From contig NC_059552.1 in NCBI RefSeq assembly GCF_905220415.1, positions 7,579,001-7,643,000 on the forward strand: 64,000 nt of DNA, written 5' to 3'. The translations under genes were made by a program, and so were the position numbers. Origin of the DNA: Colias croceus (Eukaryota > Arthropoda > Insecta > Lepidoptera > Pieridae). Of the stretch, positions 22,380 through 34,413 are shown in pieces; the first letter of the stretch is position 1; the number at the start of each line of letters is the position of its first letter. The notes beneath the pieces were generated by a model. It was not told where the DNA came from. It saw only the letters and a list, made by a program, of their open reading frames with translations, and made no database searches.

Positions 22380-22730
22380 TTCGCGTATTGTATACCGCCG
22401 CGTGAGTCCTGGCGAAGCGGGGCCCTTTCTTTGTCCCCGGCTTTAATATCTGTGGGAATGGACATACCGACTTCCATTTTGGTAATTTATCATTCTTAAA
22501 CGAGTAGTCTATCGGCTATTATGCTTGTAGTTTTTAAGGGCGACTATTGTTAGACCGTATTTTCGGATTAATAGAGATTCCCCGACTCGTTCTATTGATT
22601 TTGCGAGCAGACCGTTGTCCAGTTATGAATTATTAGCTATTACGGTTCCCATAAAATCTCTTTTTCGGGGGTCAAAGGTGCACTTAATTGATTTTATACT
22701 GGGCTAAGACAGCTTTGGTCACGTTTCAAT
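22380..22730. promoter_or_regulatory. GC-elevated unique block, possible enhancer
   Basis: This block has no detectable repeat, no open frame and more balanced composition than its flanks. It includes a DR1-like nuclear-receptor site (22669-22681, GGGTCA-A-AGGTGC). Unique, compositionally distinct islands around a developmental transcription-factor gene are often cis-regulatory, but here that is inference. Confidence 0.2.
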
Positions 22731-23283
22731 TCTTATGGAACTAGTATATTTTAATACATTTTTCTTGATATATCTAGTTGAATGGCGTTATTTGTTCATC
22801 TGGATGAAAATATAAAATGAATCCTCAAATTAAACATAACTACAATTAAAATCTCAACGAATGTAAAGTTTATTTCTGTAATAATTTACACAGAGTAGGT
22901 ATTTGTTGCAATGAACCGGTTTTATTAACTCTTTATTCAAACACGTGTAACAAGGAGATTAAATATGAACTGTTATTATTCAAGCTCAAAGATCACAGCC
23001 TCTTTCATCTCTGGTCAACGGGTCAGTTAGCCACGAGACAAACTTCTTTATAAATAGAAATAAAAAGCTACCCTTAAAATGCTTAGTGTTCTTTCTCATA
23101 AAATATAAATGAAGATAACATTTTTGAATAAGGCACAATAAATTTGTTTTATTAGGGCATATGTCACAGATTATGAAGTGAGTATGATCTGAGATAAGAA
23201 AGGTTAGTGCATTTTATTATCTTTACGTTTTTTTTTTGTAAGTAATTAATTAGGCTGTTAACTATACCTACAAATCTATATGG

Positions 23284-23406
23284 TACTAGCAAACCGGGCG
23301 AACTCCGTTTCATTTTTATGCAAAACCGTGGAAATCGGTTCGTGCATTCTGTAGTTATAGCGTCAGGAAGGAAAACCCGACTTATTTTTATACATAAGTA
23401 TAGTAG
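23284..23406 (+). repeat. RTE-like 3' tail
   Basis: It starts TACTAGCAAACCGGGCGAAC, includes GTGGAAATCGGTTCGTGCA and GTCAGGAAGGAAAACCCGAC, and ends in a TA-rich tail. This is a well-known lepidopteran RTE-type 3' end. It is strongly 5' truncated. Confidence 0.65.
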
Positions 23407-26384
23407 ATAATTAATCGATCGAATCGTTAATCGATCTAAAGTAAACTGAAATTGCTACAAATGATCCGTATTTCAACCATATTTAAAAATCACTTTTTTT
23501 TTCAAACATATTTAAAAAACCTTTTTCAAAATGCTTGTCAATGAACTTATTTCAACATGGCCACCCCAAAACATCAATTTGTATAAAAACATCTCATTTT
23601 ATACGGCAAGGATTACTTTTTTAATCTTAATGTTATAATGACCACAGCTTCCTAAGGTCAGAGGGTCAGCTCGTGACAAACACGCGTTCCTTAAATATGG
23701 TGATTTTCATTGAAATGTTATTCTTTTATACTTTTTAAGATGTTTAAAAGGGAGAGTATTTTATATACTGTTTAGGGGAGCTTTTTAAAGATATATTGAT
23801 TGAGTTATCGATTCGTTTTTTGTGGTTATGAAGGGAGGGAAGATTAAGATGAAAAAGTTAGAATGAATATTGACTTGGAATATTAGTGTAGGTGTAATGT
23901 ATAAAATGTGTATTTGATAAATTATTAGGTGTCTTCTATTAAGTCATAAATAGAGGGGCATCGAAATGTAAAAAAGTTGGTAGATTTATATCAAAATGAT
24001 TTTTTTTAAACTGTTATATTCAGTTTATACTTTATAGGTACTGTATTTGTTTTTGTTAATTAAGTATAACCTCATTCGACTGTGTTGTTTTATTTTGGCT
24101 AGACTTCATTAAATATTGGAAATTATGACCTAAAACCTAACATTACAAATACCTAGTGGTTAGAAGCACCATTCTATATTGTATTCCAGTTTCAATGTTT
24201 TTGTGTCACCGATACGTTAAAAATTATGAAATCTTAAGTACATATCCAGACCATATACAAGCAGAACATTCAAATTACACACTAAAACGAGTATCAACCT
24301 ATAATATCAATCAATTTGATACAAAATATCCAATTTATATGTGTATAAAACATACAAAATGCCACTATAATCGAGCATTTAGAAGCGGAATCCGATGTTA
24401 CTGTTACATTTAAATTTTATCGATCGTTTAACTTAATTTTATAGCAACTACTGGGATTCTAAATTACTGGTAACTCCATCGGAAGCGACACGAACATAAT
24501 AATTGTGAATATATGAACAATTTCAATAAATTAAATGATTATTTTATTAGCGAGGTACAGTGTACTGAGGCTGGAATCAGCATGACATCCAACGGGTAAG
24601 ACTCCTGTAGTTTCTTGAAACAAGTGTTCGGAATTTTAAATTATTGAATACATTTGGTTGATGTGGATTATGGTATGATCCATATAGTATTTTATAGGCA
24701 TTTTAGACTAATTTATATCCATAAAAAGTATAGGTAATATTTTGGCATTATTGAAGATTTGAGTTTTCTTTTGGTTAGAATTATTTTTTATTAGTAAGAT
24801 GTATTCTGTACACGTTTCATAAAACTGACTTTAAATTATTTCAATTTTAAACAGATTATTATCCCTATCGATAGAAAATTGGCACACTGAACACGCAACC
24901 ATAGGGCGTATCAAATCCTTTAAAAGCGAAGTATCCCTGCATAATAATAGACCAGCTCATTAATACACCACACGATAATATAACACCTGAACGACTCCGA
25001 TTACGCATAATGAGAACAAAACCTTTTGTCGCCATTCATCCACAGATATTAATAAAAAGGGATACTCCATTGTATACTTGTTTACCCTGTGGAATGACAT
25101 GAATGTTTTGCGGCAAAAAGCACAACTTGGTCATGGTAATTTTACCCGTATTGCTAGGTGATAGGTGTTAATATTGATTGAAGGGTATTTTAGTGAAGAG
25201 TTAGACATGGCTTGTAAAGAAATGGAAGATGATGATCGGTGACCTCTAGCATCTAGTTGTGTGGCTCGTTTGATTGACGTTTGTTTGACGTAACAGCGAG
25301 AGAAATTTCGAGAAATGTGGATACGGTTTTCTACCATGATAGAAGTTTCATCATTTTGAATGTATACCCTGATAAGATGATTTACATCTTATTGATAACG
25401 TATTCACGGTTATGTTTTAAATAATGGTCAACAATAAAACGTGTGATGATAATTATTAAATTTTTATTATTATCAAGTTTTATTCTTACCAATGAACACC
25501 CAACTGTTGCTACATTGTATCTCTAACGCCATAAAAACGTAAAGTCATTAAGAGCTATTAAGAATACAGTAAAACAACCGGACAGTTAGTAACGTCTTCA
25601 ACGTAAAAAAAAAACAATGCCTTGAAAGGGCACAAAGGTGACAATACCAACAATAGATTCTATGGGAAATACAAAAGTCGCTTATTTATGCATTGTTTGT
25701 TTAGCTACTGAGAGGTGACGGCAAAACAAATAGCCTTTATACCACAACCCCATCTTTATTACCAGTATAATGGGACACGGTGAGCTCCTGAATTTCTTAA
25801 CTCGTAATCTAAATAACAAAGTTAGGAGGGGTCTCGCTAAATTGGTCGTTTGCTTGTTTTTCACAGTTCTAATTGCCTATTATAATGATACCTGATACGT
25901 CTAGGTTGCCGTGAGTTTGCTGAGATAGGATTACCGTGGCTTTGTGCTCGCCAATCAGATAAGTTTGCTTATTTTGTGCCTTTTGAGTTTCTCTGTTTAC
26001 TGTATTCCGATATTGTTAGTTGGAATCCGGCGCCGAGAAATGTTCTCAGTAGATATTATGTTTTGAATTTTAGATTTTTGCTCGATGTGTGGAAGTTGTT
26101 GCAGTTAAAACAGTAATAGGACATAGAAGTAGGTAAAGCATGTTGAAGTGCCTACATAAAATAATTGTGCTGGAGGCAAACGGGAAATTTTTTATAACAA
26201 ATGTATTGTTAAGAAAGCTTTTATAGATTGGTATAAATAAAAAGTTGGTACATATAAAAATAGGATTTAAGATTTGTAGCCCATAGACTAGAAACGTTCT
26301 GCTTATATTGGGATCTTGCAACTTGCAAGATGCGTGCTTGATCAACAAATTTAAAACTATAGCCAACGGCCGATTTAAGCGTAG
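23407..26384. other. AT-rich non-coding DNA
   Basis: No gene or mobile element is recognised. Several short open frames (24156-24413, 25131-25337, 25682-25864, 26070-26366) have AT-rich codon use and no domain. Confidence 0.5.
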
Positions 26385-26454
26385 GTAGAACCGCCATCCT
26401 GTTACAAATAACCCGAAATTTTGTGGGTCATTTGTAACAGGATGGCGGTTCTAC
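26385..26454. repeat. Near-perfect 30-bp stem / 10-nt loop hairpin
   Basis: Arm 26385-26414 (GTAGAACCGCCATCC...) pairs with 26425-26454 (...GGATGGCGGTTCTAC) at 29 of 30 positions. The one mismatch becomes a G-U pair in one transcript orientation. The loop is GAAATTTTGT. It could be a tiny palindromic MITE or a miRNA-type precursor. Pre-miRNAs usually have more bulges, so a MITE remnant is the better guess. Confidence 0.75.
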
Positions 26455-27479
26455 AGGGATCTTAGGTACGCAATGACAAAAAGAAAAATGATGGTCAGAA
26501 CGCTGATACCGGATACCTTAAGATATTATAACGTTTTATATTAGAGAATCTTAACATAAAATATTATAGTATCTTCACCGTGTGTGACGCGCTTTATAGT
26601 TCTAGTGAACAGGAATAATCACTAGAGCTATAAACCTTTTCATCTAATGACCGTAAACGAGTAAATCACCTCATCCAACACTTTGATAAACTCGAGACTG
26701 AGCCTGTCTAACGGACCCCAATCTATCACATTAATATACCTTTTTATTACGACACCTTTGTTTAACCCTTTTGTGCGCGCTGAAATTATGCGTGTCCATT
26801 AACTTCTTGAGGCTATTGTGATTTTTGGCTATGCTAATCTGGCCCGGAAATCCCGGACTGTGACTGATTGGCTCCAGAAAGTTTACCCACGGTCATCTGG
26901 ATGGGAAGATTTGCATATTACGTAAGCAATTTTTCGTGGCGACACTCGCTTTTGAAAAAATTAACGGATTTTTGTGATTGATGATGCCCTGCATAGGTTT
27001 TTCGAGGTGATAATAAAATATACTGATTATTTATACCTGAAATACCAGTTCATCTTACGTAGATTACTAATTTATTAATAACATTTTATTACCTTGATAA
27101 ATGATAGCACTAGGTATGTAATGTTAAATTTGTAATTAGTTAAATAGTGCTTACTGCCTACATAATATTATGTAAATAATGCATGAAAAAATTAGAATAG
27201 ATTTGCTGTTAAATGCGTGCCTTAGGTACAAAAAGTGCGAAGTTAAAAGGTATAGAAACTTTTCAATAGTATTGGTTTAACAAACAATCATTTTGAATAT
27301 ACATTTCAATATTTATATATAACGAAACTCATAAGTAATTCACAAACCAACACGAAACTTTTAATATTTAACTCCTAATCCTCACTAGGACCCGAGCCCA
27401 CTTATCTATAGCTAACAATCCGCATATATTCATGTAAATTTCACTCACAAAACCGAAATCTGTAATAACATAATCTGTC

Positions 27480-28720
27480 AACCCTTTACACCGATCCCAA
27501 CCGCGGGGCTTTAATAATGCATTTGCCATTAGTTAACCCACAGATGCCGCGGCCATCTTCGAGATTCAAATTACTCAGAAAGGGTTGAAAGGATTACTCT
27601 TACGAATTTTCACGGCTTTGTTTTTTCACCTCTACAACTGAACCTTTTCCTCACCCGCATAAAACCATTTATAATTCATACATGAAAAACGTAGGCAGTA
27701 ATGAAAGAAAAATATCTGGAGCGCCTCTCGGCACTGTCGATATTACAAAGCCATTAGCGTCGTTAAAATCTCCTTTTTACTGAGCAGGACATGACATAAT
27801 TAATTTTTGACGATCCCGTTGACAGAGTGGCTTTTTTAAAAAGCCAGAAGGTGCTGGGCGCAGCTGGGCTTACGGTAATCTGTATGCCGCCGCACTTGTT
27901 AAATATTAACGCAGTCTAATTACAACCTCGAGCCACCCCGCCCGCTCTAATGGCTTTTAAAACTGATTCCCGCCCTTAGGATGCGTATTTGATGACAACT
28001 TTCGCATCGCTCGTACGAAAACTCTGCACGTGGTCTTTCACACTTTAATATCTTCCTACATTACATCCATTTCCGGGCGCATTTGAATATAGCAAAGAAT
28101 AGCGACAGTGTTGATGAATTCAGGCTCCGAGTGTCGAACACATTAGGCATGTGTGATGCGTTTAAGAAGGGCGGAGAAGTGAAGGGTTGTTGAAAATTCA
28201 ATTGTCAGCTCCCAGCTACATATATATATTGCTAAAATGATTTGAATATATCATATTGCTAAAATGATTTTTACTTTCGTACCAGTATTTCCGATTTCTA
28301 TACATTCTCGAAGGCATAAAATTAACTGCGCAAGGGATTCTTTTGGCTTTTGTCTGTATTAATCTTGATAATTAATGATCGTGACAGTTCCGTATATTTG
28401 TCCAGCCGTTTAACTTACCATCCGTAAACAGGTCGTCGTGTGAGCCGAAGGGATCTTACGGTATTCATCGGCTAATGGTACAGTGACAATTATTCTGCAC
28501 CATTAGACGTATCATTAGTGACACCGTTTTATTTGTTTTCTTAAAACTCCGGGTCGCTTGGACCACGACCCGTTGTCGGGTTGATATCATTAATCAGTAA
28601 GACGTGAATTTTGGACGTATTCTTGACAAAAGTTTTTTGATTAACGGTAAGCAAATATGGGAACGTGGACGGTTTGTGTGGAATTGTGTGTGTCCGGGAA
28701 TTTGTGTCAACCCTGTATCG
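27480..28720. promoter_or_regulatory. Unique GC-elevated tract, possible regulatory region
   Basis: It is low in recognisable repeats, lacks coding frames, and contains several GC-rich patches (27500-27600, 27820-27980, 28040-28140, 28420-28580). The arrangement resembles conserved non-coding DNA flanking developmental genes. A small direct duplication (ATTGCTAAAATGATTT near 28228 and 28254) is embedded. Function is only inferred. Confidence 0.2.
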
Positions 28721-29681
28721 GATAATTAATGATGTGTTAGTGTGGGATCGATTGTTATCAGTAATTTGTACAATTTTTTTTCTAGCGACGCTGTGGGTAA
28801 ACAGACGTTAATTTGGGACCATATTGTAGAAGGAACTATTAATACTGAAGTCGGTTTTCTTTATATTGTGTAAATTGTAAAATAAAATGAAACAGTCATA
28901 ACATAATTTTTTGTATGTCGAAGCCCTACCAAAATCACAATAACACAAAAAGAAAGGGAATGGAAAATAAAATTTGAATAGGTAGGCTTTTTAACGCTTC
29001 CTTGTTTTACTCAACTTGTAAATGTCGCGACATCTGTCAAGTTGTGACATGTCTTATCTTTGGGGGTAAAAAAAGCCCCGTGGGTGACTTTTCACCCCAC
29101 GGAAAAACGCAGCGCGGTGAGGGTTAGAGATGTATTTATGACTATGTAAATTGGTTAACTTTGTGGAATTTGAGATTTGAAAAGATTTGTGCAAATTTTT
29201 AAAGGCCGGTAATATATGAGAATTGGCTACGACTATGCTGATTTATTTTCAGGTAAAATCATTCATTGTCGGAATAATCTGTACTTTTTGTTATTTTTCA
29301 AAAGTGTAACATCATGCATGGTAAATAATGGGTATCTAGACTCTAGAGATAATGACTAACAGTATTATTATATTTTTTCCGTCATTCGCTACATGAGACA
29401 TTTAATTAGTAATAAAATAAAATATTTCCGTAGAAGCTCGCCTTCCAAAATATCGAGAAAGCTTTTATGCATAATAGCTATAGTAGAAAAGTTTGTAATT
29501 GATTTTAACTTAATTTTTAAAAATTTATCTTAATAATCAAAATCTGTTCACCAACATTTCACCGATGCCCTTCAAGTGGTCAAGTTACAACTTACGAGTC
29601 AAACATTGCCACCCCATGCTAGTTAAGTAAAGTCCGGGAAATTACTTAGCTGGTAAGTGTGATGTGTCCGCAAAAAAGTGC

Positions 29682-29716
29682 GGGCGCGGGGCGGGGGCTG
29701 AGCGGGGGCGGACGGG
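29682..29716 (+). other. G-run island, strong G-quadruplex candidate
   Basis: Five G tracts (GGG, GGGG, GGGGG, GGGGG, GGG) are separated by loops of 1 to 6 bases. This pattern is typical of stable four-strand structures and is very unusual in this AT-rich window. A short AT-rich flank lies on both sides. No gene start is recognisable next to it. Confidence 0.7.
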
Positions 29717-30339
29717 CCAAGACTTTTGTTCTTTACACGACTTTGGATGGAAAATTGTACACGAGGTTTGTCTTCGGATGTGTTTTGGTATTTTTTCTGT
29801 TAACAAAATGTTGTTTGAGATTTTTTTTAACATATCAAATATTTGTGTGCACACTGCACACACAATAATTTGATACAGTATAATTACTATTATTATAAAT
29901 AGCTTTTTATATTTAAGAATGTATTCAACTCGAGCTACCTAACAAGCCAAATTAAATAATCATTATTTTATTAGAAATGTTAAGAGGTCTAATTTACTTA
30001 GCAAATCGTCTACAGGTACGTTATACCTATTGGATCTTTATTTTCGACAATTCATAGAATGCTACTAGATCGATCTATAAAAAAATATCCCAAGATCTGT
30101 CTTCAGATCCACCACGCTCTACATTTTTGCGGTCATAAATTTCATTAGGGTCGGCATTTCAGCGACGTTAAAACAATGTCAGTAGACGTCCAAATAAATT
30201 GTCACTTGTGATAGTGGGGCTTATGTTTTTTATTGATAGCGTCCCGGGGGTGCGGATTCATTAAAGATAAAAAGCTTGCGTAGGTACTTTTATTTACTTA
30301 TCCAAAGTTTATTAAGATTTTTACGAATTTGTTTAAAAT

Positions 30340-30482
30340 TAGCGGCTACCCGGCTTCGCCCGTGATACATGTTTACGTTTTCTCTCCATAAGAATCTTGC
30401 TCGTACAGCAATATTATAGAAAAATAATTAATGAAATCGGTTGAGCCGTTCTCGAGTGTTATACTATTAATAATTCTAATAG
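30340..30482 (+). repeat. RTE-like 3' tail fragment
   Basis: It starts TAGCGGCTACCCGGCTTCGCCCG and includes ATGAAATCGGTTGAGCCGTTCTCGAG, both diagnostic words of RTE-type tails in insects. It is truncated, with no coding part. Confidence 0.6.
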
Positions 30483-31793
30483 GTCATTTTTTTATTATAT
30501 AGCTTATAGTAAAGATGGAAATAACAATCATTCTAAATTTCTAGCAAGCATTCTACTACCTTGTCACTCGATACATTTACCATCATACATTTCTAAGGAG
30601 CGTTTCAAAGCCTTACACCCAAGTCTAGTTAACTATGCCTTTACAACGATCACTTATAAACGATTTCTTCAAATATACGATGTACATTGCGTGTTCAATG
30701 AGGAAGTTCAATAAAGTAAGTAAGGAGAGCTAGTGTTAAAGGAGCAATGGATGGTGTAAAGGTGATTTTAGTATGATTGTCGGTGATGAATGTGTTGGTG
30801 TGACGTGTCACTGTCAATCACAATCAGGCTCGACCACCCGCGCGATTAGGCGCAGCGAGAACAGGGAATGGAGTGGAGTATTCAAATTAGCTTATTATAA
30901 ACGCATGTGTACCGTGTACCAACGCAATTTGTGTGATCATTTATTAATAACGCCACATAATAAAGAGCTATTTATTTGCACCGGTGATTGATAAGAAAAT
31001 AATGTATACCATGTATACGATATTTACTTAATAAACCTTAGGTTGTCACATGCTAAAGACTAAGCATACCTATAAAGCAGAAACTAGCTATAACTAACTA
31101 GCTATATATAGCTTCAAGAAAACTCAACGAAATAAAAAACAAAAATGAATCCTATAATTTTAGATGCAATAATTCTATGAAACTCCATTCCTTTCCCTGT
31201 CCCCAGGTGAACATTTATACAAGCGTGGCGTTTAGTAGACGTCCGTCTGTCTGTCTTATCAGTCGGATCTCCAAACATCACAATGCGTTGGAATAGTTGT
31301 ACTAATTTTTGCCTCTTCCATCTTCCCATGTGTCGATGTTGCGTACAAACAAATTGTTTATCCTTATTTTGTTATATCTAGTTATAATATAGCTGTGATG
31401 TACTTACTATCATACATTTCTATTTTTGCCTTGCCTTGCATTGCCCTTGTTATTATAGTAAATATTGTATTGGCGACATTTTCTACAATGGCAAAAATTG
31501 CGCTTCTAACGAGAAAAATAGATGACTTTACTTATTAAAAAGTATTTACTAAGGGCACAATGGAATATAATTGCATAGTACCTACCACAGAATATATAAT
31601 AGTAGGTACAGTAGGTAGGTACACAACATGTTTTTTCAGAAGATATAACTAACCTAAATACTGGTGACGTAGTGTCATCTAATCACATCATCAATCACAA
31701 AGTAGGTACCTAGGTATGTAGTTAGAAATAAAAGATTGTTTTAAATTCTCAGTGACAGTTATAAACATAAGTGACAGTTGTAAAAAAGAGTAT
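30483..31793. other. Non-coding DNA
   Basis: No gene is supported. Frames at 30773-30991 and 31114-31329 show no coding bias. GTAGGTAC-type runs near 31580-31625 are common lepidopteran simple sequence. Confidence 0.5.
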
Positions 31794-31932
31794 GTACCGA
31801 GCACACGTGTCAGAAGTGAAACTTCTTTGGCAAAATTCAAAGATACCAAAATCGTCGCCTTGCTCCATGACGTGACGGTATTGCCATGACTTTGAAATTT
31901 TACCCTCAACGCGCCAAAAGAAGTTTCACTTC
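31794..31932. mobile_element. MITE with GAAGTGAAACTTCTTTGGC inverted ends
   Basis: Inverted ends lie at 31813-31831 and 31913-31932 (GAAGTGAAACTTCTTTGGC, one extra T on the right). The 19 bases to the left (GTACCGAGCACACGTGTCA) recur in the copy at 59150-59262, so the repeat unit starts near 31794. The ends also resemble those of the element at 34229-34413. It is non-coding and must have been mobilised in trans if it is a DNA element. Confidence 0.6.
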
Positions 31933-33970
31933 AAAAGATTTAAGGTCGCAATCTAGTAAACTAGTGCCTTGTAAAAATGTTTGGTTTGGACTTTGGACGT
32001 AGAAACAATACCTTTACAACATTATCCGTAGCACCACACCCAGCAGCTTTTTAACTAAAATAACAAATGTATTGCTCTGAACGCTATAGTTATAAAAAAT
32101 ATGTTTAACTATCTCTAATTTCATTATAATATGAAGCTTACCATTTTCATATTTATTTCAGGTACATCATTTTAGACACTAAGCTTCTGAGTAACTTCCC
32201 AACTTAAAGGAAAACATACCTACATTAAATAAATGTAACTCGTAGCCGTTCCGTAGCAAAAGTTTCAAAAACAAAGCCTACCTCCTTCATAGACCTACAT
32301 TTACCTAACAAATTGTACACACATTAATTAGAAACCTAGATAAAGCACAGGCTAATGCTTCAAATAGAAAGTCCACAGTCCTCACTTACCTAGACGATCC
32401 CGGGGAAACCCTCAAATCAATCGTTAGCGGAGCGTGCGCGGTTCGCTAAGGCTGTACTGCGATATTATTTGTGAAAGGTCGCGACCTACGACCCCATTGG
32501 GCGACCTTTACCACGCCCAACGCCCTCTGACTAAAATTACTGTATTTCAGTTAAGAGGCGCTACGGGAAATCCTGACGAATGAGGTATTACAGGAAGGCA
32601 TCGATTGTAGCGGCTATGTAAAGTTTTGTAGTTGTTTCACTGATGTTCCCAAAACTTACGTTTTTTCCAGTAAAAATTGACCGAGTTAATCTAAGATTAA
32701 ATCATTTTATTTAGTTAGGATTATACTTAAAGCATAATTTAGCTGGATTAGTTGATCTATTAAGTACGTGTAAAATAAAGACAGAACAATTGAATATGCG
32801 TAAATAGGTATTAAATTGTAGCACTTATGTGCTGCATACAGGTTCTTTTTAATCACACAATTATTTTACAAAGAAAAAGCTAACGATCTTCATTCGTTAT
32901 AAAGGTTTTCCCTATGAGTCAGAATAGCTCCAAGATATACTTAATACTTATATAATCAATTCATATACCTACGGCTTCCCTCGTTTGTAGACGTCTACGG
33001 CCACTCCACTACTCACACGCCTCGGTTTGCCTTACAAGACTTTTCTTTTTGAAATATCTGATGCCTCCTAAGTTTGGGATCTTTAAATTAATATTAATAT
33101 CTTCTTGTTTAATAGCTTTACCACTGACATTGTAAAGATAAATAAAACAACCAATAAACAGGGTAACAATTTATTATTAAAAAATCAGTGTCCTGTCAAT
33201 CCACCCTGATTGTCGGGGAAAGTTTCCGCAATTTAATTATGGTTTAGTACAAAAGAAGCGAAGTGCGTGACGACCAGTTGGTCACTCCTGGCACCTGCAT
33301 ATAATAACCATAATATAACGAATGCTATAGATTTTCGATAGAAAGTCTAGAGTATTAGAAAGAGGTGATGGTTGCACAAATACACACGTAGCATGTACAA
33401 CAGCAGCAAAAGATCTTCAATTAGTTGATTTAAGATCTTTTTCTTCTAGTTTTATAACATTCTTCAGTTGATTATTACAGGTAGACTTTTTGTTATTGTG
33501 TCACGTGTGCTTATTAAATATTGTAATGTAGAATTATTTCTAAAAAAAGGGATCAATGCTATTGTAAATCTTACCTCTTCTATAGTATTAGGTAGCTATT
33601 TGAGCTATAGGAGACATTTACAATAATGAGTATTAGGTATACAACCTATTTTAGTTTTATTAAAAGGTAAATTTGTTTGTTTTATCCAATTCACATGATA
33701 CCTACAAAATGCTTAAAAGTATGTTTATAGCATTCTAAAATGTAATCGATTATTTCCAATATTTATTTGATTGAGAATCGATACAGGTAATCCAAGCCTA
33801 CAGTAGCCTGCGTATAGGATTGCATCGCGTGCGACAGCTACTGCAATCGATACCGCTCGTTTACTCGATGTTAAATCGATTTCATATCGATTACGATGTG
33901 TGATGAACGCTTATGGTCGAGGTGATTTGTGTTTTTGTTACACGCTATGGTTAAAAATGGAATATTTATT
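31933..33970. other. Non-coding DNA with a GC patch at 32385-32590
   Basis: The patch holds a perfect 12-bp palindrome, AGGTCGCGACCT (32476-32487), and a nearby GCGACCTTT, which resemble paired nuclear-receptor half-sites. A second patch lies at about 33780-33900. No coding frame is present. Confidence 0.4.
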
Positions 33971-34030
33971 AAGTATAGTCTATAAGTATATCTATAAGTA
34001 TAGTCTATAAGTATAGTTTATACGTATATC
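33971..34030. repeat. TATAAGTATAGTC minisatellite
   Basis: About five imperfect copies of a 12-13-bp unit (TATAAGTATAGTC and variants) lie in tandem. Confidence 0.7.
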
Positions 34031-34228
34031 TTTAATTTTAAAATATGTTCTATTATTTCACTGCATTTTTTTATTTATAAGATGATAACCCCACATAACA
34101 AATTTAAAATAAATGAATGTTTGTAAATTGTAACTACCATTTAGATGAATTTAAAGTAAATAATACCTATATGTAAATATTTTTTTTTATTTGTTAAGAA
34201 CATTTTTTTTGTTAAGAACATTTTTATT

Positions 34229-34413
34229 GAAGTTATACTTCTTTTGGCGCGATAGAGAAAAATGATGAGAGTGAATTTTTACAATGCGCGCGCACACCGA
34301 CACCTTAATTTAACAGCATGAAGTTAGTTCAAGGTGGTGTGAAAATTGATAACTATGTTCAAGTAGTATATATTCTAGTATTTTTTTTCCATACGCCAAA
34401 GAAGTATAACTTC
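34229..34413. mobile_element. MITE with GAAGTTATACTTCTTTGGCG inverted ends, 185 bp
   Basis: The left end (34229-34249) and right end (34394-34413) are inverted copies, identical except for one extra T. The interior is non-coding. The end sequence is a close variant of that at 31813-31932 and 59150-59262, so these look like one family or two sister families. No clear target duplication was seen. Confidence 0.65.
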
